Source: Thermococcus sp. (GTDB taxonomy: Archaea; Methanobacteriota_B; Thermococci; Thermococcales; Thermococcaceae). Taken from it: DNA of 48,153 nt. The DNA is taken from the NCBI RefSeq assembly GCF_017656495.1, contig NZ_JACDNS010000016.1, forward strand, positions 1-48,153, written 5' to 3'. The notes under the pieces were generated by a model, which was not told the DNA's origin, did no database searches, and saw nothing but the letters and a program-made list of their open reading frames with translations. This document shows, piece by piece, positions 24,513 through 32,979 of this stretch. Position numbers and translations under genes: made by a program. Every line of letters begins with the position of its first letter. The first letter of the stretch is position 1.

Positions 24513-25564
24513 AGCTATCGTTTAAGCCTGTGTGGTTTGACTCTTTAGGAGCTAAAAGTTCATGTGTGTTTGTTAAGACATATGACATATCAATCCTGAT
24601 TGACCCGGGAATTGCCATTATGCAGCCAAGCTTTCCCGCAAGTGAAGAGGAAAAGATCAGATGGCTGATTAAAGGAGAAAGAGAAATAATAAAAGCAAGT
24701 AAAAGAGCAGATGTTATTGTAATCTCTCACTATCATTATGACCACTATTTCCCAGATAATATGGAGATTTATGAAGGAAAGATACTCTTAGCGAAGAACC
24801 CAAACAACTACATAAATGATTCCCAAAGGAAAAGAGCCGAGTATTTTTATTCAAATCTTTACAGTTACTTCGGAGGAATAACCCTCGAAAACATTTTGAC
24901 AAAACCAGAGACAAAAGAATATCCCAACCCTATAAAAGAGCTCCCAATTGCATCTTCAAAGGACTTTGGAGAGTATAGCAAGAGAAGGAAACAATTGCTT
25001 GAGAAAGGGTTTAAGTGGTTTAAAAATAGAGCCAAGAAATGGAACTCCACTCCAAGAATCCCGGAAATGACATTTAAAGACCTAGAAGTTTTCTTTGCTG
25101 ATGGAAAGGAGTTTCGCTTTGGAGATACAAAAATTAAATTTACAAAGCCTCTTTTCCACGGAATTGAGTTTTCAAGAGTTGGATGGGTTTTTGCAACTGT
25201 GGTTGGGTATAAGGATGAAAAGATAATCCATTCGAGCGATTTAAACGGCCCAATAATAGAGGACTATCCGGAATGGATAATTAAAGAAAACCCAAATGTT
25301 CTCATTTTAGATGGTCCTATGACATATATGCTTGGCTATTTATTGAACAAAACGAACCTAAAAAGGACAATAGATAATGCTGTTAAAATCGTGAAAGAGA
25401 TCGACGCTGAAGTTATTATCTATGATCACCATCTACCAAGAGAGGTTCATTTTAAGGAACATACAAAAGAAGTTTGGGAAACTGCAGAAAAGCTTAATAA
25501 AAATCTTTTAACTGCTGCGGAGTTTTTAGGGAAGAAGCCAAAAGTTTTAGAATATAAAAAGTAA
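24509..25564 (+). CDS. Metallo-beta-lactamase-fold hydrolase, UPF0282 type
   Basis: 351 residues. The MBL metal motif is ISHYHYDHYFP (HxHxDH) at about residues 72-82, preceded by ILIDPGIAI. Later candidate ligands are the His in PLFHGIEFS, Asp in IIHSSDLNGP, and DHHLPR near the C-terminus. Length and the HYHYDHY signature match archaeal UPF0282 proteins, whose substrate is unknown. Its ATG overlaps the MFS stop codon. Confidence 0.82.
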   Translation: MKLSFKPVWFDSLGAKSSCVFVKTYDISILIDPGIAIMQPSFPASEEEKIRWLIKGEREIIKASKRADVIVISHYHYDHYFPDNMEIYEGKILLAKNPNNYINDSQRKRAEYFYSNLYSYFGGITLENILTKPETKEYPNPIKELPIASSKDFGEYSKRRKQLLEKGFKWFKNRAKKWNSTPRIPEMTFKDLEVFFADGKEFRFGDTKIKFTKPLFHGIEFSRVGWVFATVVGYKDEKIIHSSDLNGPIIEDYPEWIIKENPNVLILDGPMTYMLGYLLNKTNLKRTIDNAVKIVKEIDAEVIIYDHHLPREVHFKEHTKEVWETAEKLNKNLLTAAEFLGKKPKVLEYKK

Positions 25565-25569
25565 GAAAG

Positions 25570-26277
25570 TCACTTTAAAATTATCCTCGCATCAACTACA
25601 ACTGCTCCTTCGCCTTCGTTGTAGACGAAGACTGGATTTAGGTCCATCTCCTTTATGTAGTCTTTCAGATCGTCAACAAGCTTTGAGACTTTCAACATCA
25701 TGTCGACTAATGCTTTCATGTCAGCTGGTGGTTCTCCTCTTGCACCAGCCAGAATTGGGTAGCCTTTAATGCTCTTTATCATTGCCCAAGCATCTTTCTC
25801 TTCAATTGGAATAATTCTAAATGTAACATCCTTGAGGATTTCTACAAAAATACCACCAAGACCAAACATTATTGCGTGTCCGAACTGTGGATCTTCAGTT
25901 ACGCCTATGATAACCTCTCTTCCAGGTTTAAGCATAGGGGCAACCAAAACACCCAAGATCTCTGCATCTGGGCGGTATTTTTTAGCGTTCTCATGGATTT
26001 CCTCCCACTTCTTTTTCAGCTCTTCTTCATTTTTGATATTCAAGGCAATAATCTTTGCATCGCTCTTATGAAGTATTTGGGGTGACATCAGCTTGAGAAC
26101 AACGGGGTAGCCAATCTCTTTGGCATATTCAAGGGCTTCGTCAAGGGTCTTTGCAAGCTTTTCATTTGGAACAGGCAATTCATAAGCCTTTAAAACTTGC
26201 TTTGCTTCATATTCAACTAAGGCTTTTCTACCTTTGCTCAAAACATCCTCAATAATCCTCAAAGCTTCGTCCTTCAT
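25570..26277 (-). CDS. ADP-forming acetyl-CoA synthetase (ACD) beta subunit
   Basis: 235 residues, the usual size of a separate ACD beta subunit. It is an ATP-grasp fold: EYEAKQVLKAYELPVPNEKL near the N-terminus, GYPVVLKLMSPQILHKSDAK, PGREVIIGVTEDPQFGHAIMFGLGG, and the C-terminal EMDLNPVFVY. With the alpha subunit it converts acyl-CoA + ADP + Pi to acid + CoA + ATP, the main substrate-level ATP step in peptide and sugar fermentation. Alpha and beta are adjacent here (4-bp gap). Which acyl-CoA is used is not clear. The ATG at 26277 follows GGGGGAGTGATTTT; a longer upstream frame overlaps the alpha gene and is not real. Confidence 0.92.
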   Translation of the reverse strand: MKDEALRIIEDVLSKGRKALVEYEAKQVLKAYELPVPNEKLAKTLDEALEYAKEIGYPVVLKLMSPQILHKSDAKIIALNIKNEEELKKKWEEIHENAKKYRPDAEILGVLVAPMLKPGREVIIGVTEDPQFGHAIMFGLGGIFVEILKDVTFRIIPIEEKDAWAMIKSIKGYPILAGARGEPPADMKALVDMMLKVSKLVDDLKDYIKEMDLNPVFVYNEGEGAVVVDARIILK

Positions 26278-26281
26278 AAAA

Positions 26282-27703
26282 TCACTCCCCCTCAACCTTC
26301 TCCAAATATTTTGCATATTGCACAAGACCAGCCAAAGCCCTAACTCCCCTTTCGGGTGTTGGATATACCGGGACTCCTTTCTCCTCAAGCAGCTTTGCAT
26401 AATACTCTGTCTTTTTACCACCCATTGCAACTGCTACAATTGGTTTCTCACTCTTCTTTGCGTACTCTGCTAGAATATCAATTATTTCCATCTCGTTTAA
26501 GAGCGGCACTTGGAAGAGAACTATTACCAGAATAGCGTCAACATTCGGGTCATTTACAAAGCCTTCAATCGCAATCTTGTATCTTTGAGCGTCGGTATCT
26601 CCCACGACGTCAGTTGGGTTACCAGCGACTGCATGTGGTGGGAAGTTCTCCTTAAGGAACTTGAGAGTCTCTTCACTGAGCTGCGCCATCTTTAAGCCAA
26701 ATTTAGCAACTGCATCACTTGCCATGACTCCAGCTCCACCACCATCAGTGATTATCCCAATCCTATCGCCTTTTGGAAGCTTACACTTTGCAAAGGCTTT
26801 AGCAACATCAAACATGTGCTCAAAGTCTTCAGCTCTAATTATTCCAGTCTGCTTGAATACAGCGTCATAAATCACATCAGCTCCGGCTAATGAACCAGTG
26901 TGTGATGATGCAGCCTTTGCTCCATATTCAGTTCTTCCACTCTTCAGTGCAATGACGGGTTTTACTTTTGTTATCCTCTTTGCAGCTTCAATGAACTTTC
27001 TACCATCCTTAACTCCTTCAATGTAGAAGGTAACAACTTTAATTTGGTCGTCATAAATGAAATAGTCCATTAAATCGGCATCGTCTACATCTATTTTATT
27101 GCCATAGCTGACCATTTTTCCAATTCCTATTCCAGCCAAAGCAGCCCAGTCAAGCATTGCTGCCGCGAAAGCTCCACTTTGAGAAACAAAAGCTATTGGA
27201 CCGCTCTTTGGCCTGTCCATTTTTTCTTCTGGTAAAAACACCGTGTCTACACCTGTGTCTGGAACGTAAACACCAACACAGTTTGGTCCAATAATCCTAA
27301 TTCCGTTTGCCTTTGCTATTTCGTAGATTTCTCTCTCTAGTTTCTTCCCTTCTTCACCAAGCTCTCCAAAACCTCCCGTGATGATTATAACTGCTTTGAT
27401 ACCCTTTTCTGCAATCTCCTTCATTGTGGCTGGAACAAACGGTGCAGGAATAGAGATGACCGCTAAATCTGTATCATCAGGAAGTTCCTTAACACTCTTA
27501 TATACTTTATATCCCTCAATTTCATCAAGTTTTGGATTTACGGGATAAATGTTGCCCTTGAAGATCCCTTGTTCCTTGTTTCTCTTGAAATTCTCAAAAA
27601 TGACGTTTCCAACCTTTCCTTTTTTGTTCGTTGCCCCGATGATAGCGACAGCTTTTGGTTCAAAAAAAGGTTTTAATTCTTCAACGATTTTTGGCATTTC
27701 CAT
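26282..27703 (-). CDS. ADP-forming acetyl-CoA synthetase (ACD) alpha subunit
   Basis: 473 residues. The N-terminal CoA-binding Rossmann domain (FEPKAVAIIGATNKKGKVG) is followed by succinyl-CoA-ligase-like domains, with IIGPNCVGVY and VSQSGAFAAAMLDWAA. The catalytic phospho-His is in AASSHTGSLAGAD at about residue 256. It is co-transcribed with the beta gene. A minus-strand TATA (ACTTTTATACAG, about 27785-27797) lies 80-95 bp upstream. The ATG at 27703 was chosen because GGTGATAGAA precedes it; the GTG at 27712 is part of that site. Confidence 0.93.
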   Translation of the reverse strand: MEMPKIVEELKPFFEPKAVAIIGATNKKGKVGNVIFENFKRNKEQGIFKGNIYPVNPKLDEIEGYKVYKSVKELPDDTDLAVISIPAPFVPATMKEIAEKGIKAVIIITGGFGELGEEGKKLEREIYEIAKANGIRIIGPNCVGVYVPDTGVDTVFLPEEKMDRPKSGPIAFVSQSGAFAAAMLDWAALAGIGIGKMVSYGNKIDVDDADLMDYFIYDDQIKVVTFYIEGVKDGRKFIEAAKRITKVKPVIALKSGRTEYGAKAASSHTGSLAGADVIYDAVFKQTGIIRAEDFEHMFDVAKAFAKCKLPKGDRIGIITDGGGAGVMASDAVAKFGLKMAQLSEETLKFLKENFPPHAVAGNPTDVVGDTDAQRYKIAIEGFVNDPNVDAILVIVLFQVPLLNEMEIIDILAEYAKKSEKPIVAVAMGGKKTEYYAKLLEEKGVPVYPTPERGVRALAGLVQYAKYLEKVEGE

Positions 27704-27871
27704 TTCTATCACCTTTAGTTAAAAACTTTCGTTGAATAAGGCTTGCTTTCGAAGCTTTTTCCAATTAACTTTCTTCCTTTCGCTGTATAAAAGTTTTATG
27801 TATGTCAAATAGAATCCCTGATGAATTAGGACCTACACTAATGATAGCAATTTGGAATGAATGACCAAATA

Positions 27872-28636
27872 TTATTTCAGGGAACTTTTCAAAAATTCAA
27901 GACTCTTTTTAAAATCATCTAAACTCCTAACTTCTAGACTCCAAGTGACATCCTTAGGCAATATCTTGAGCACATTGCTCCAAGGTATTATGCCATCCCC
28001 TAGTGCTAAGTGAGAATCGTTTTCTCCATCGTTGTCATGAAGATGAATATGGATTATTCTATCTTTCAAGAGTTCGACAAATTCAGTAAAATCGCTAGTC
28101 ACTGTGTACAAATGCCCAACATCAAAAGTTACGTAGAGATTCGTACCCTCAATTAAATTATACATTCTCTCGGCAGTTTGACCATCTAAAATTGGGAATT
28201 TCGGCATATTTTCAAGAGCGACTTTAACCCCTATTTTTTCAGCTACCTTGTCAATTTCTTCTAAAGAGCGTTTGTGAACTTTTTCATATGCCTTGGGAAA
28301 TTTAAAGCTTAGTGGCGAATAATGACCTGGGTGAAGAACAACCAAGAGAGAACCCATCTCATGCGCAATTTCAAGGGTTTCAAAGATTACTTTAAGCATT
28401 ACTCTCCGAAGCCTTTCATTAAGTGTGGCGATATTTAAATCGCTGAAGGGAGCATGTATTACATTCTTTAGTCCATGGTTCTCCATGAATTCAAGATGAA
28501 ATTTATAGTTATATTTGTCCAATGCATGATACCCTTCATTCATTATTTCAATGAAGTCTAGAGGAAATCCTCTAAATTTGTATAGGGCTACCCCCAAACT
28601 TTTATCAAACAATGCATATGTTGAAACTCCTATCAA
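27872..28636 (-). CDS. Sugar phosphate isomerase/epimerase-like TIM-barrel protein
   Basis: About 254 residues of the xylose isomerase/AP endonuclease 2 superfamily. Metal-ligand positions are recognisable: VVLHPGHYSP (His), VALENMPKFP (Glu), VTFDVGHLYTV (Asp-x-x-His), IIHIHLHDNDGENDSHLALGDG (His and Asp) and SLEVRSLDD (Glu). The substrate is unknown. The start is uncertain: a TTG at 28636 has GGGTGG at ideal spacing, one base after the stop of the upstream MgtE-like gene, while a GTG at 28645 would overlap it. The tight arrangement implies coupled translation. Confidence 0.78.
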   Translation of the reverse strand: MIGVSTYALFDKSLGVALYKFRGFPLDFIEIMNEGYHALDKYNYKFHLEFMENHGLKNVIHAPFSDLNIATLNERLRRVMLKVIFETLEIAHEMGSLLVVLHPGHYSPLSFKFPKAYEKVHKRSLEEIDKVAEKIGVKVALENMPKFPILDGQTAERMYNLIEGTNLYVTFDVGHLYTVTSDFTEFVELLKDRIIHIHLHDNDGENDSHLALGDGIIPWSNVLKILPKDVTWSLEVRSLDDFKKSLEFLKSSLK

Positions 28637-28637
28637 T

Positions 28638-29813
28638 TTAACCACCCACAATGAGCTTTGCTATTAAAACAGCATATATGGTTCCAAAGATATCGCTATT
28701 GTTTGAGATGAGTGGAATCGCAACGTTGTCTGGGTCTATATTCTTCTTAAAGAGGAAGTATGAAATCGTGTAGGAGTAAAACATTATAAAAAGTGCCATA
28801 AAGGGATAAGTTAATGCCAAAGCATATATTGGTTTCACATTTATTCCCAGAGTTAGGCTTGCGACTACAATGCCAAAAAGGTTTATCAACAATCCAATTA
28901 TTGGAGTTGTTGCAAAAAGAGCCAGAATTTCCAAAAATGGTTCTAATGAAAAGAATTTGTCAATCTCACCAAGATGTAATTTTGTTGAGGTTTTTGCAGC
29001 AATTACAGATCCATAATTTCCAAAACTGCTTAGCAAAGAAGGATACGCAAATCCTAAGATTATGGATGCCTGAATTAAGTGGCTAAATTTCTCAAGGGTG
29101 AATCCAGAGAGTAATGAAAGCATGGCTAAGAATGTGATTATGATGAATAGCTCTTTGAATTCCAAAAGCTCACTCTTCCTTATCTTGCTGATATCCACTA
29201 ATAGAACCAAAAGTCCAATAAGGAGAATATTTGATAACCAAAATGCCAGTTTAAATGACTCCAAAATTAGAATAAACATAATCAACGAGGGAATCGTTAG
29301 CAAGTCCCCCATGGAAGCAACTAAAGGAGCAGCAACACTATCTGGGTCAGTTCCCCTTTTGAAGGAGAATATTGTCACAAATGCTGTAAAATAACCTAAT
29401 AACAATGAAACTAAAATCGTGGAGCTAATAACTATTAGAAGAATCTGAAATGCATGATAGCGGATTCCCTTAATTACACCAATCATCCAGAGAATTGTAA
29501 CTGGGATAAGAGAAAGCATCATTGCAATCACAATGTTTCTCAGAACTTTCTTTTCTCGAATCCTCGGCTCTAAATCACCCAAATAAAGCATCGTTGAAAA
29601 TCGAGATGCCATAGAACCAAAAACATTTCCTCTCAATCCCATCATCCCAGGGAGAATAACCAAAATACCAGGATAAGTAGAACGAATCTTATTGAAATAT
29701 TTACCCAGAAAAGTTCCTCCAAAGAACCCAATTATCAATGAGACTACTAGTGAAGCTAATGTTACAGTGTATGCCTCTCTCAACTTTTCTTTCAAGTCCA
29801 AAAGGACTGTCAT
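28638..29813 (-). CDS. MgtE/SLC41-type divalent cation transporter, tandem membrane domains without CBS
   Basis: 391 residues with two homologous halves of about five helices each. Each half has a SLC41/MgtE element: LPGMMGLRGNVFGSMASRF and GTDPDSVAAPLVASMGDLL in the first, FGNYGSVIAAKTSTKLHLG and NIDPDNVAIPLISNNSDIFG in the second. The conserved Asp/Asn residues are those lining the Mg2+ path. The cytoplasmic N and CBS regulatory domains of bacterial MgtE are absent. Mg2+ or another divalent cation is likely but unproven. The ATG at 29813 follows GAGGGTGAGGGCG. The TATA on the minus strand is near 29868-29880. Confidence 0.85.
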   Translation of the reverse strand: MTVLLDLKEKLREAYTVTLASLVVSLIIGFFGGTFLGKYFNKIRSTYPGILVILPGMMGLRGNVFGSMASRFSTMLYLGDLEPRIREKKVLRNIVIAMMLSLIPVTILWMIGVIKGIRYHAFQILLIVISSTILVSLLLGYFTAFVTIFSFKRGTDPDSVAAPLVASMGDLLTIPSLIMFILILESFKLAFWLSNILLIGLLVLLVDISKIRKSELLEFKELFIIITFLAMLSLLSGFTLEKFSHLIQASIILGFAYPSLLSSFGNYGSVIAAKTSTKLHLGEIDKFFSLEPFLEILALFATTPIIGLLINLFGIVVASLTLGINVKPIYALALTYPFMALFIMFYSYTISYFLFKKNIDPDNVAIPLISNNSDIFGTIYAVLIAKLIVGG

Positions 29814-29889
29814 CGCCCTCACCCTCCATCTCTGGCACCCCCTTCCTTATCATTTTGAAATCAACAATTAGATATATAAAATTTCCCGG

Positions 29890-30600
29890 CTAAGTTTTTC
29901 TTATCTCTTCATCACTAATAAGACCTTTTGCGTATGGGCAAAGTGCTCTTAGAGGACATTTATCGCATTTTGGACTTATTGGACGGCAGATTGCTTTTCC
30001 ATGATCAACCATAGCATGATTCACATAAATCCACAGCCCTTTGGGAATGAGTTCCATCAGATATTCCTCAACTTTTTCGGGTGAAGCTTTGGGAGGAGCT
30101 AACCCCAAACGCTTGCTTATTCTGTTCACATGTGTATCAACGGGAATTGCCGGATATCCGAAACCATAAGCTAGAACAATGTTTGCACATTTTCTTCCAA
30201 TGCCCGGCAATTTAACAAGCTCCTCCAATGTGTCAGGAACTTTTCCACTGTATTTTTCCAGAATTATCCGAGAACATTCAACGATCCATTTTCCTTTGTT
30301 TTTCCACAGACCCACACCATTCTCTTTTAATAACTTTTGAACATCTTCAACCCTGGCATTTGCCAAATCATGAATTGTGGGATATTTCCTGAAAAGGGCC
30401 TCACTCGCTTTGTCTGTTGTCTCGTCCTTGTTTCTCTGGGAGATTATGCACCTTACAAGTGTGAAGAAGGGATCACCGTGCAGAAGCCTTTCTCTGGGGT
30501 ATATTTCAATAAGTTTTTTAACAATTTTCAATGCTCTCTCCTTCTTTTCTTCCCAGCTCTCGTTAAATGTGAATGAGCCTGAGCTTTTTACCTTCTCCAT
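29890..30600 (-). CDS. nth: Endonuclease III (DNA glycosylase/AP lyase)
   Basis: 236 residues. A helix-hairpin-helix LPGIGRKCANIVL carries the catalytic Lys, PVDTHVNRI carries the catalytic Asp, and the C-terminal [4Fe-4S] loop follows the canonical C-x6-C-x2-C-x5-C spacing (CRPISPKCDKCPLRALC). It removes oxidised pyrimidines in base excision repair. It overlaps the upstream orphan gene by 38 bp; the ATG at 30600 has GGTGGTAGTTT upstream, inside that gene. Confidence 0.95.
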   Translation of the reverse strand: MEKVKSSGSFTFNESWEEKKERALKIVKKLIEIYPRERLLHGDPFFTLVRCIISQRNKDETTDKASEALFRKYPTIHDLANARVEDVQKLLKENGVGLWKNKGKWIVECSRIILEKYSGKVPDTLEELVKLPGIGRKCANIVLAYGFGYPAIPVDTHVNRISKRLGLAPPKASPEKVEEYLMELIPKGLWIYVNHAMVDHGKAICRPISPKCDKCPLRALCPYAKGLISDEEIRKT

Positions 30601-30997
30601 AAACTACCACCAGGATATTTTTAGTCCCCCTAACTTCTTTAAGCCCTTCGAATTTTTCGTTATAAATCTTATGTCCATTCTCACTCAGGACTAAGACCTC
30701 ATCTTCAAAAATGAGTACAATGCTCTTTTCTAGCAGTATAATGTTCTTAATGACTTTATCAAATTCGAAATCCAGGATTAATTCTCCCCTAGATGAAAGC
30801 TCTATTTTTGTGTCTTCTCTCACTCTAAATTCTTTAGGTTCTGCATAAACAACCTCAAATTTCAATGGCTTCCCCAATAAGTCAATCTCAACAACTTCTC
30901 CCTCTTTAATTTCTCTACCCTTTATTTTTGCCTTTAAGATATCAACAAACTCTGGGGGAAGTTCTACTTCAAAGAGAGGTTTAAGAATGAGCCTCAT
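30563..30997 (-). CDS. Hypothetical protein overlapping nth
   Basis: 144 residues beginning MRLILKPLFEVELPPEF. The first half (DILKAKIKGREIKEGEVVEIDLLGKPLKFEVVYAEP) looks like a small beta barrel resembling N-terminal CDC48-type substrate-binding folds, and the second half is beta-rich. No family can be named securely. The ATG at 30997 with GGGGATG upstream is preferred; upstream codons lie in the promoter region. The strong overlap with nth suggests coupled expression. Confidence 0.62.
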   Translation of the reverse strand: MRLILKPLFEVELPPEFVDILKAKIKGREIKEGEVVEIDLLGKPLKFEVVYAEPKEFRVREDTKIELSSRGELILDFEFDKVIKNIILLEKSIVLIFEDEVLVLSENGHKIYNEKFEGLKEVRGTKNILVVVYGEGKKLRLIHI

Positions 30998-31088
30998 TTC
31001 GCATCCCCAATTAAAATAACCTTTACTGCACTTAAAAGGGTATTCATATCCCGGATCACCCATATATTCGAAAGGTTTATAACGGCTA

Positions 31089-31106
31089 ATATATCTATCG
31101 ATATAT
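31089..31106 (+). promoter_or_regulatory. 18-bp palindrome at the PadR gene start site, candidate autoregulatory operator
   Basis: ATATATC-TATC-GATATAT is a perfect 7-bp dyad with a 4-nt spacer. It lies just downstream of a TATA box (TTTATAA, 31076-31082), covering the expected transcription start and ending before the GAGGTGA ribosome site. A PadR repressor binding here would block its own operon. AT content makes chance dyads easier. Confidence 0.45.
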
Positions 31107-31120
31107 CGAGGTGAAGAATA

Positions 31121-31585
31121 TTGGAGCGACCGAAGTTTAAAGGACATCTCAAGCTGCTCGTGCTTCATCTGCTAAGCAAAGAGCCAATGCATGGTTATGC
31201 AATAATGAAAGAACTCGAAGAGCGGTTTGGAATTCCAGCTCCAAGTGCTGGAGTGATATACCCAATCCTATTCAGCCTGAAGCGCGCTGGGCTTATTGAA
31301 ACGGTAGGAACCGGACAGAGGGAGAAAAAAATCTACAAGATAACAGAGAATGGCATTGAGTACCTAAAAGAGCATGAAGAAGAACTGAGAGAGGCAATCA
31401 AGCTCGCAAGAATTTACAGAGAGTTTTCTGAGATGGGAGGGAAAGAGCTTAGAGAAGCCTTCAAGTTGATTTTTGACAACTTTGATAACCTTACAGAGAA
31501 GCAGAAGGAAGAACTTTCCAAGATAATAAGGGAGTTCGCAAAGAGAATAAAGTTCATCGTGGAGTTTGGTGGTTCCTATGAGTGA
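31121..31585 (+). CDS. PadR-family transcriptional regulator
   Basis: 154 residues from a TTG start with GAGGTGA upstream. The winged-helix PadR domain is clear: LLVLHLLSKEPMHGYAIMKEL, PSAGVIYPILFSLKRAGLIE, and the wing GQREKKIYKITENGIEYL. A C-terminal helical dimerisation region follows. It heads an operon with a ferredoxin-like protein and a DrrAB-type exporter, the classic setting of drug-responsive PadR repressors. The inducer is unknown. Confidence 0.9.
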   Translation: MERPKFKGHLKLLVLHLLSKEPMHGYAIMKELEERFGIPAPSAGVIYPILFSLKRAGLIETVGTGQREKKIYKITENGIEYLKEHEEELREAIKLARIYREFSEMGGKELREAFKLIFDNFDNLTEKQKEELSKIIREFAKRIKFIVEFGGSYE

Positions 31586-31982
31586 GGCAAAAAGCTGGAG
31601 AGAATATTACGAGAGGATGAAACAAAAGGCCCCGCTGACAATTTACTATCCAATATGTGGCGGAGGGGAGGAGTGCATAACTGCCTGTCCCTATGGCGAA
31701 AAAATTTGGGACGTTAAGCCTATGAAGGTTTCCCTCTTTGGCTTCAATGAAAAAGTCCGTCTGAGGCCAGTTATGAAAAATCCAGAGCTATGTAAGGAGT
31801 GTTATCTATGCGTTGAAGCCTGCCCAACGGGCGCGCTGAGGCCTGGAGATAAGTCCGTTAAGCATCCATTCTTAACTCTTGTTTACAACACCCTAAAGCT
31901 TCCGTTTAAGAAGAAATACAACATCAAGTTCGTTTTTCGCCCAGAACATGTTGAGAAGTTCAAGCACAACAATGGGAGGTGA
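31578..31982 (+). CDS. Ferredoxin-like protein with one altered cluster motif
   Basis: 134 residues. The second motif is canonical, CKECYLCVEACPTGAL, but the first is CGGGEECITACPYG. This keeps the C-x5-C-x3-C-P spacing while the second cysteine of CxxCxxCxxxCP is Gly, so that cluster may be [3Fe-4S] or labile. There are about 25 residues before and 45 after, without other domains. It overlaps padR by 8 bp and ends 4 bp before the ABC ATPase gene. A redox protein in an ABC-exporter operon is unusual; its partner is unknown. Confidence 0.8.
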   Translation: MSEAKSWREYYERMKQKAPLTIYYPICGGGEECITACPYGEKIWDVKPMKVSLFGFNEKVRLRPVMKNPELCKECYLCVEACPTGALRPGDKSVKHPFLTLVYNTLKLPFKKKYNIKFVFRPEHVEKFKHNNGR

Positions 31983-31986
31983 ATGA

Positions 31987-32979
31987 ATGGAATATGCAAT
32001 AACAGCTGATAATCTAGTGAAAAAGTATGGAGATCTCACAGCAGTTAGAGGTGTCTCATTTAAAGTCAAAAAAGGAGAGATATTTGCATTTCTGGGACCA
32101 AATGGGGCGGGAAAGACAACAACAATTCACATGCTTGTTACACTGCTCAAACCAACCTCAGGAAAGGCCACTGTTGCCGGACATGATGTTGTAAAGGAGC
32201 CGGATAAGGTCAGAAAAAAGATTGGAATAGTTTTTCAAGATCCAAGCTTGGATAGAGAGCTAACAGCTTACGAGAACATGTACATTCATGGAAAGATTTA
32301 CGGATTAAGTGGGGACAAACTGAAAAAAAGAATCATGGAAATGCTGAAATTTGTCGAGCTTGAGGAGTTCAAAGACAGGCAGGTAAAGTTTTTCAGCGGT
32401 GGGATGCAGAGAAGACTTGAAATTGCGAGGGCTTTGATTCACGAGCCAGAAGTCCTCTTCTTGGACGAGCCAACGATAGGATTAGATCCACAGACAAGAG
32501 CTCACATCTGGGAGTACATAAAAAGAATGAAGGAAGAGCATGAAATGACAATTTTCCTAACAACGCACTACATGGATGAAGCAGAGCAACTAGCTGACAG
32601 GATAGCAATCATTGACCATGGAAAAATCATAGCAGAGGGAACATCTGAAGAGCTTAAAAAGCTCGTCGGAAATGACGTCATTTACATCAGAATAGCGAAC
32701 GGAAAAGAGGGGATAAAATGTCTAAATGCTGATTTCATAAGAGGCTGTAAGGTTCTTCCTGATGGGAGAGTTAGGCTCGAAGTTGTGAATGCTGCTGAAG
32801 CTCTGCCAAAGCTCTTTGAACTTGCTCAGCAAAACGGCATTAAAATCTTGGAAGTTACATACCACAGACCAACACTCAATGATGTGTTCTTGTATCTAAC
32901 AGGTAGGGAGCTCAGAGAAGAAAGTGCAAGCGGTTTTGATATGGCAAAAATAGCAGTCAGAAGGAGGTATATGAGATGA
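31987..32979 (+). CDS. ABC exporter ATP-binding protein (DrrA type)
   Basis: 330 residues. Walker A is GPNGAGKTTT (about residue 38), the Q-loop is in IVFQDPSLDRELT, the signature is FSGGMQRRLEIARAL, Walker B is VLFLDEPTIGLDPQTR, and the switch His is in FLTTHYMDEAEQL. The C-terminal ~90-residue extension and the PTLNDVFLYLTGRELRE ending are typical of DrrA-like drug-exporter ATPases. It is paired with the next gene (ATGA overlap). Confidence 0.92.
   Translation: MEYAITADNLVKKYGDLTAVRGVSFKVKKGEIFAFLGPNGAGKTTTIHMLVTLLKPTSGKATVAGHDVVKEPDKVRKKIGIVFQDPSLDRELTAYENMYIHGKIYGLSGDKLKKRIMEMLKFVELEEFKDRQVKFFSGGMQRRLEIARALIHEPEVLFLDEPTIGLDPQTRAHIWEYIKRMKEEHEMTIFLTTHYMDEAEQLADRIAIIDHGKIIAEGTSEELKKLVGNDVIYIRIANGKEGIKCLNADFIRGCKVLPDGRVRLEVVNAAEALPKLFELAQQNGIKILEVTYHRPTLNDVFLYLTGRELREESASGFDMAKIAVRRRYMR

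Noticed and set aside
31022-31168. Longer version of the orphan protein beginning at 31168
   Set aside because: This extension would overlap the padR promoter and start codon; ATG 30997 with GGGGATG upstream is better.
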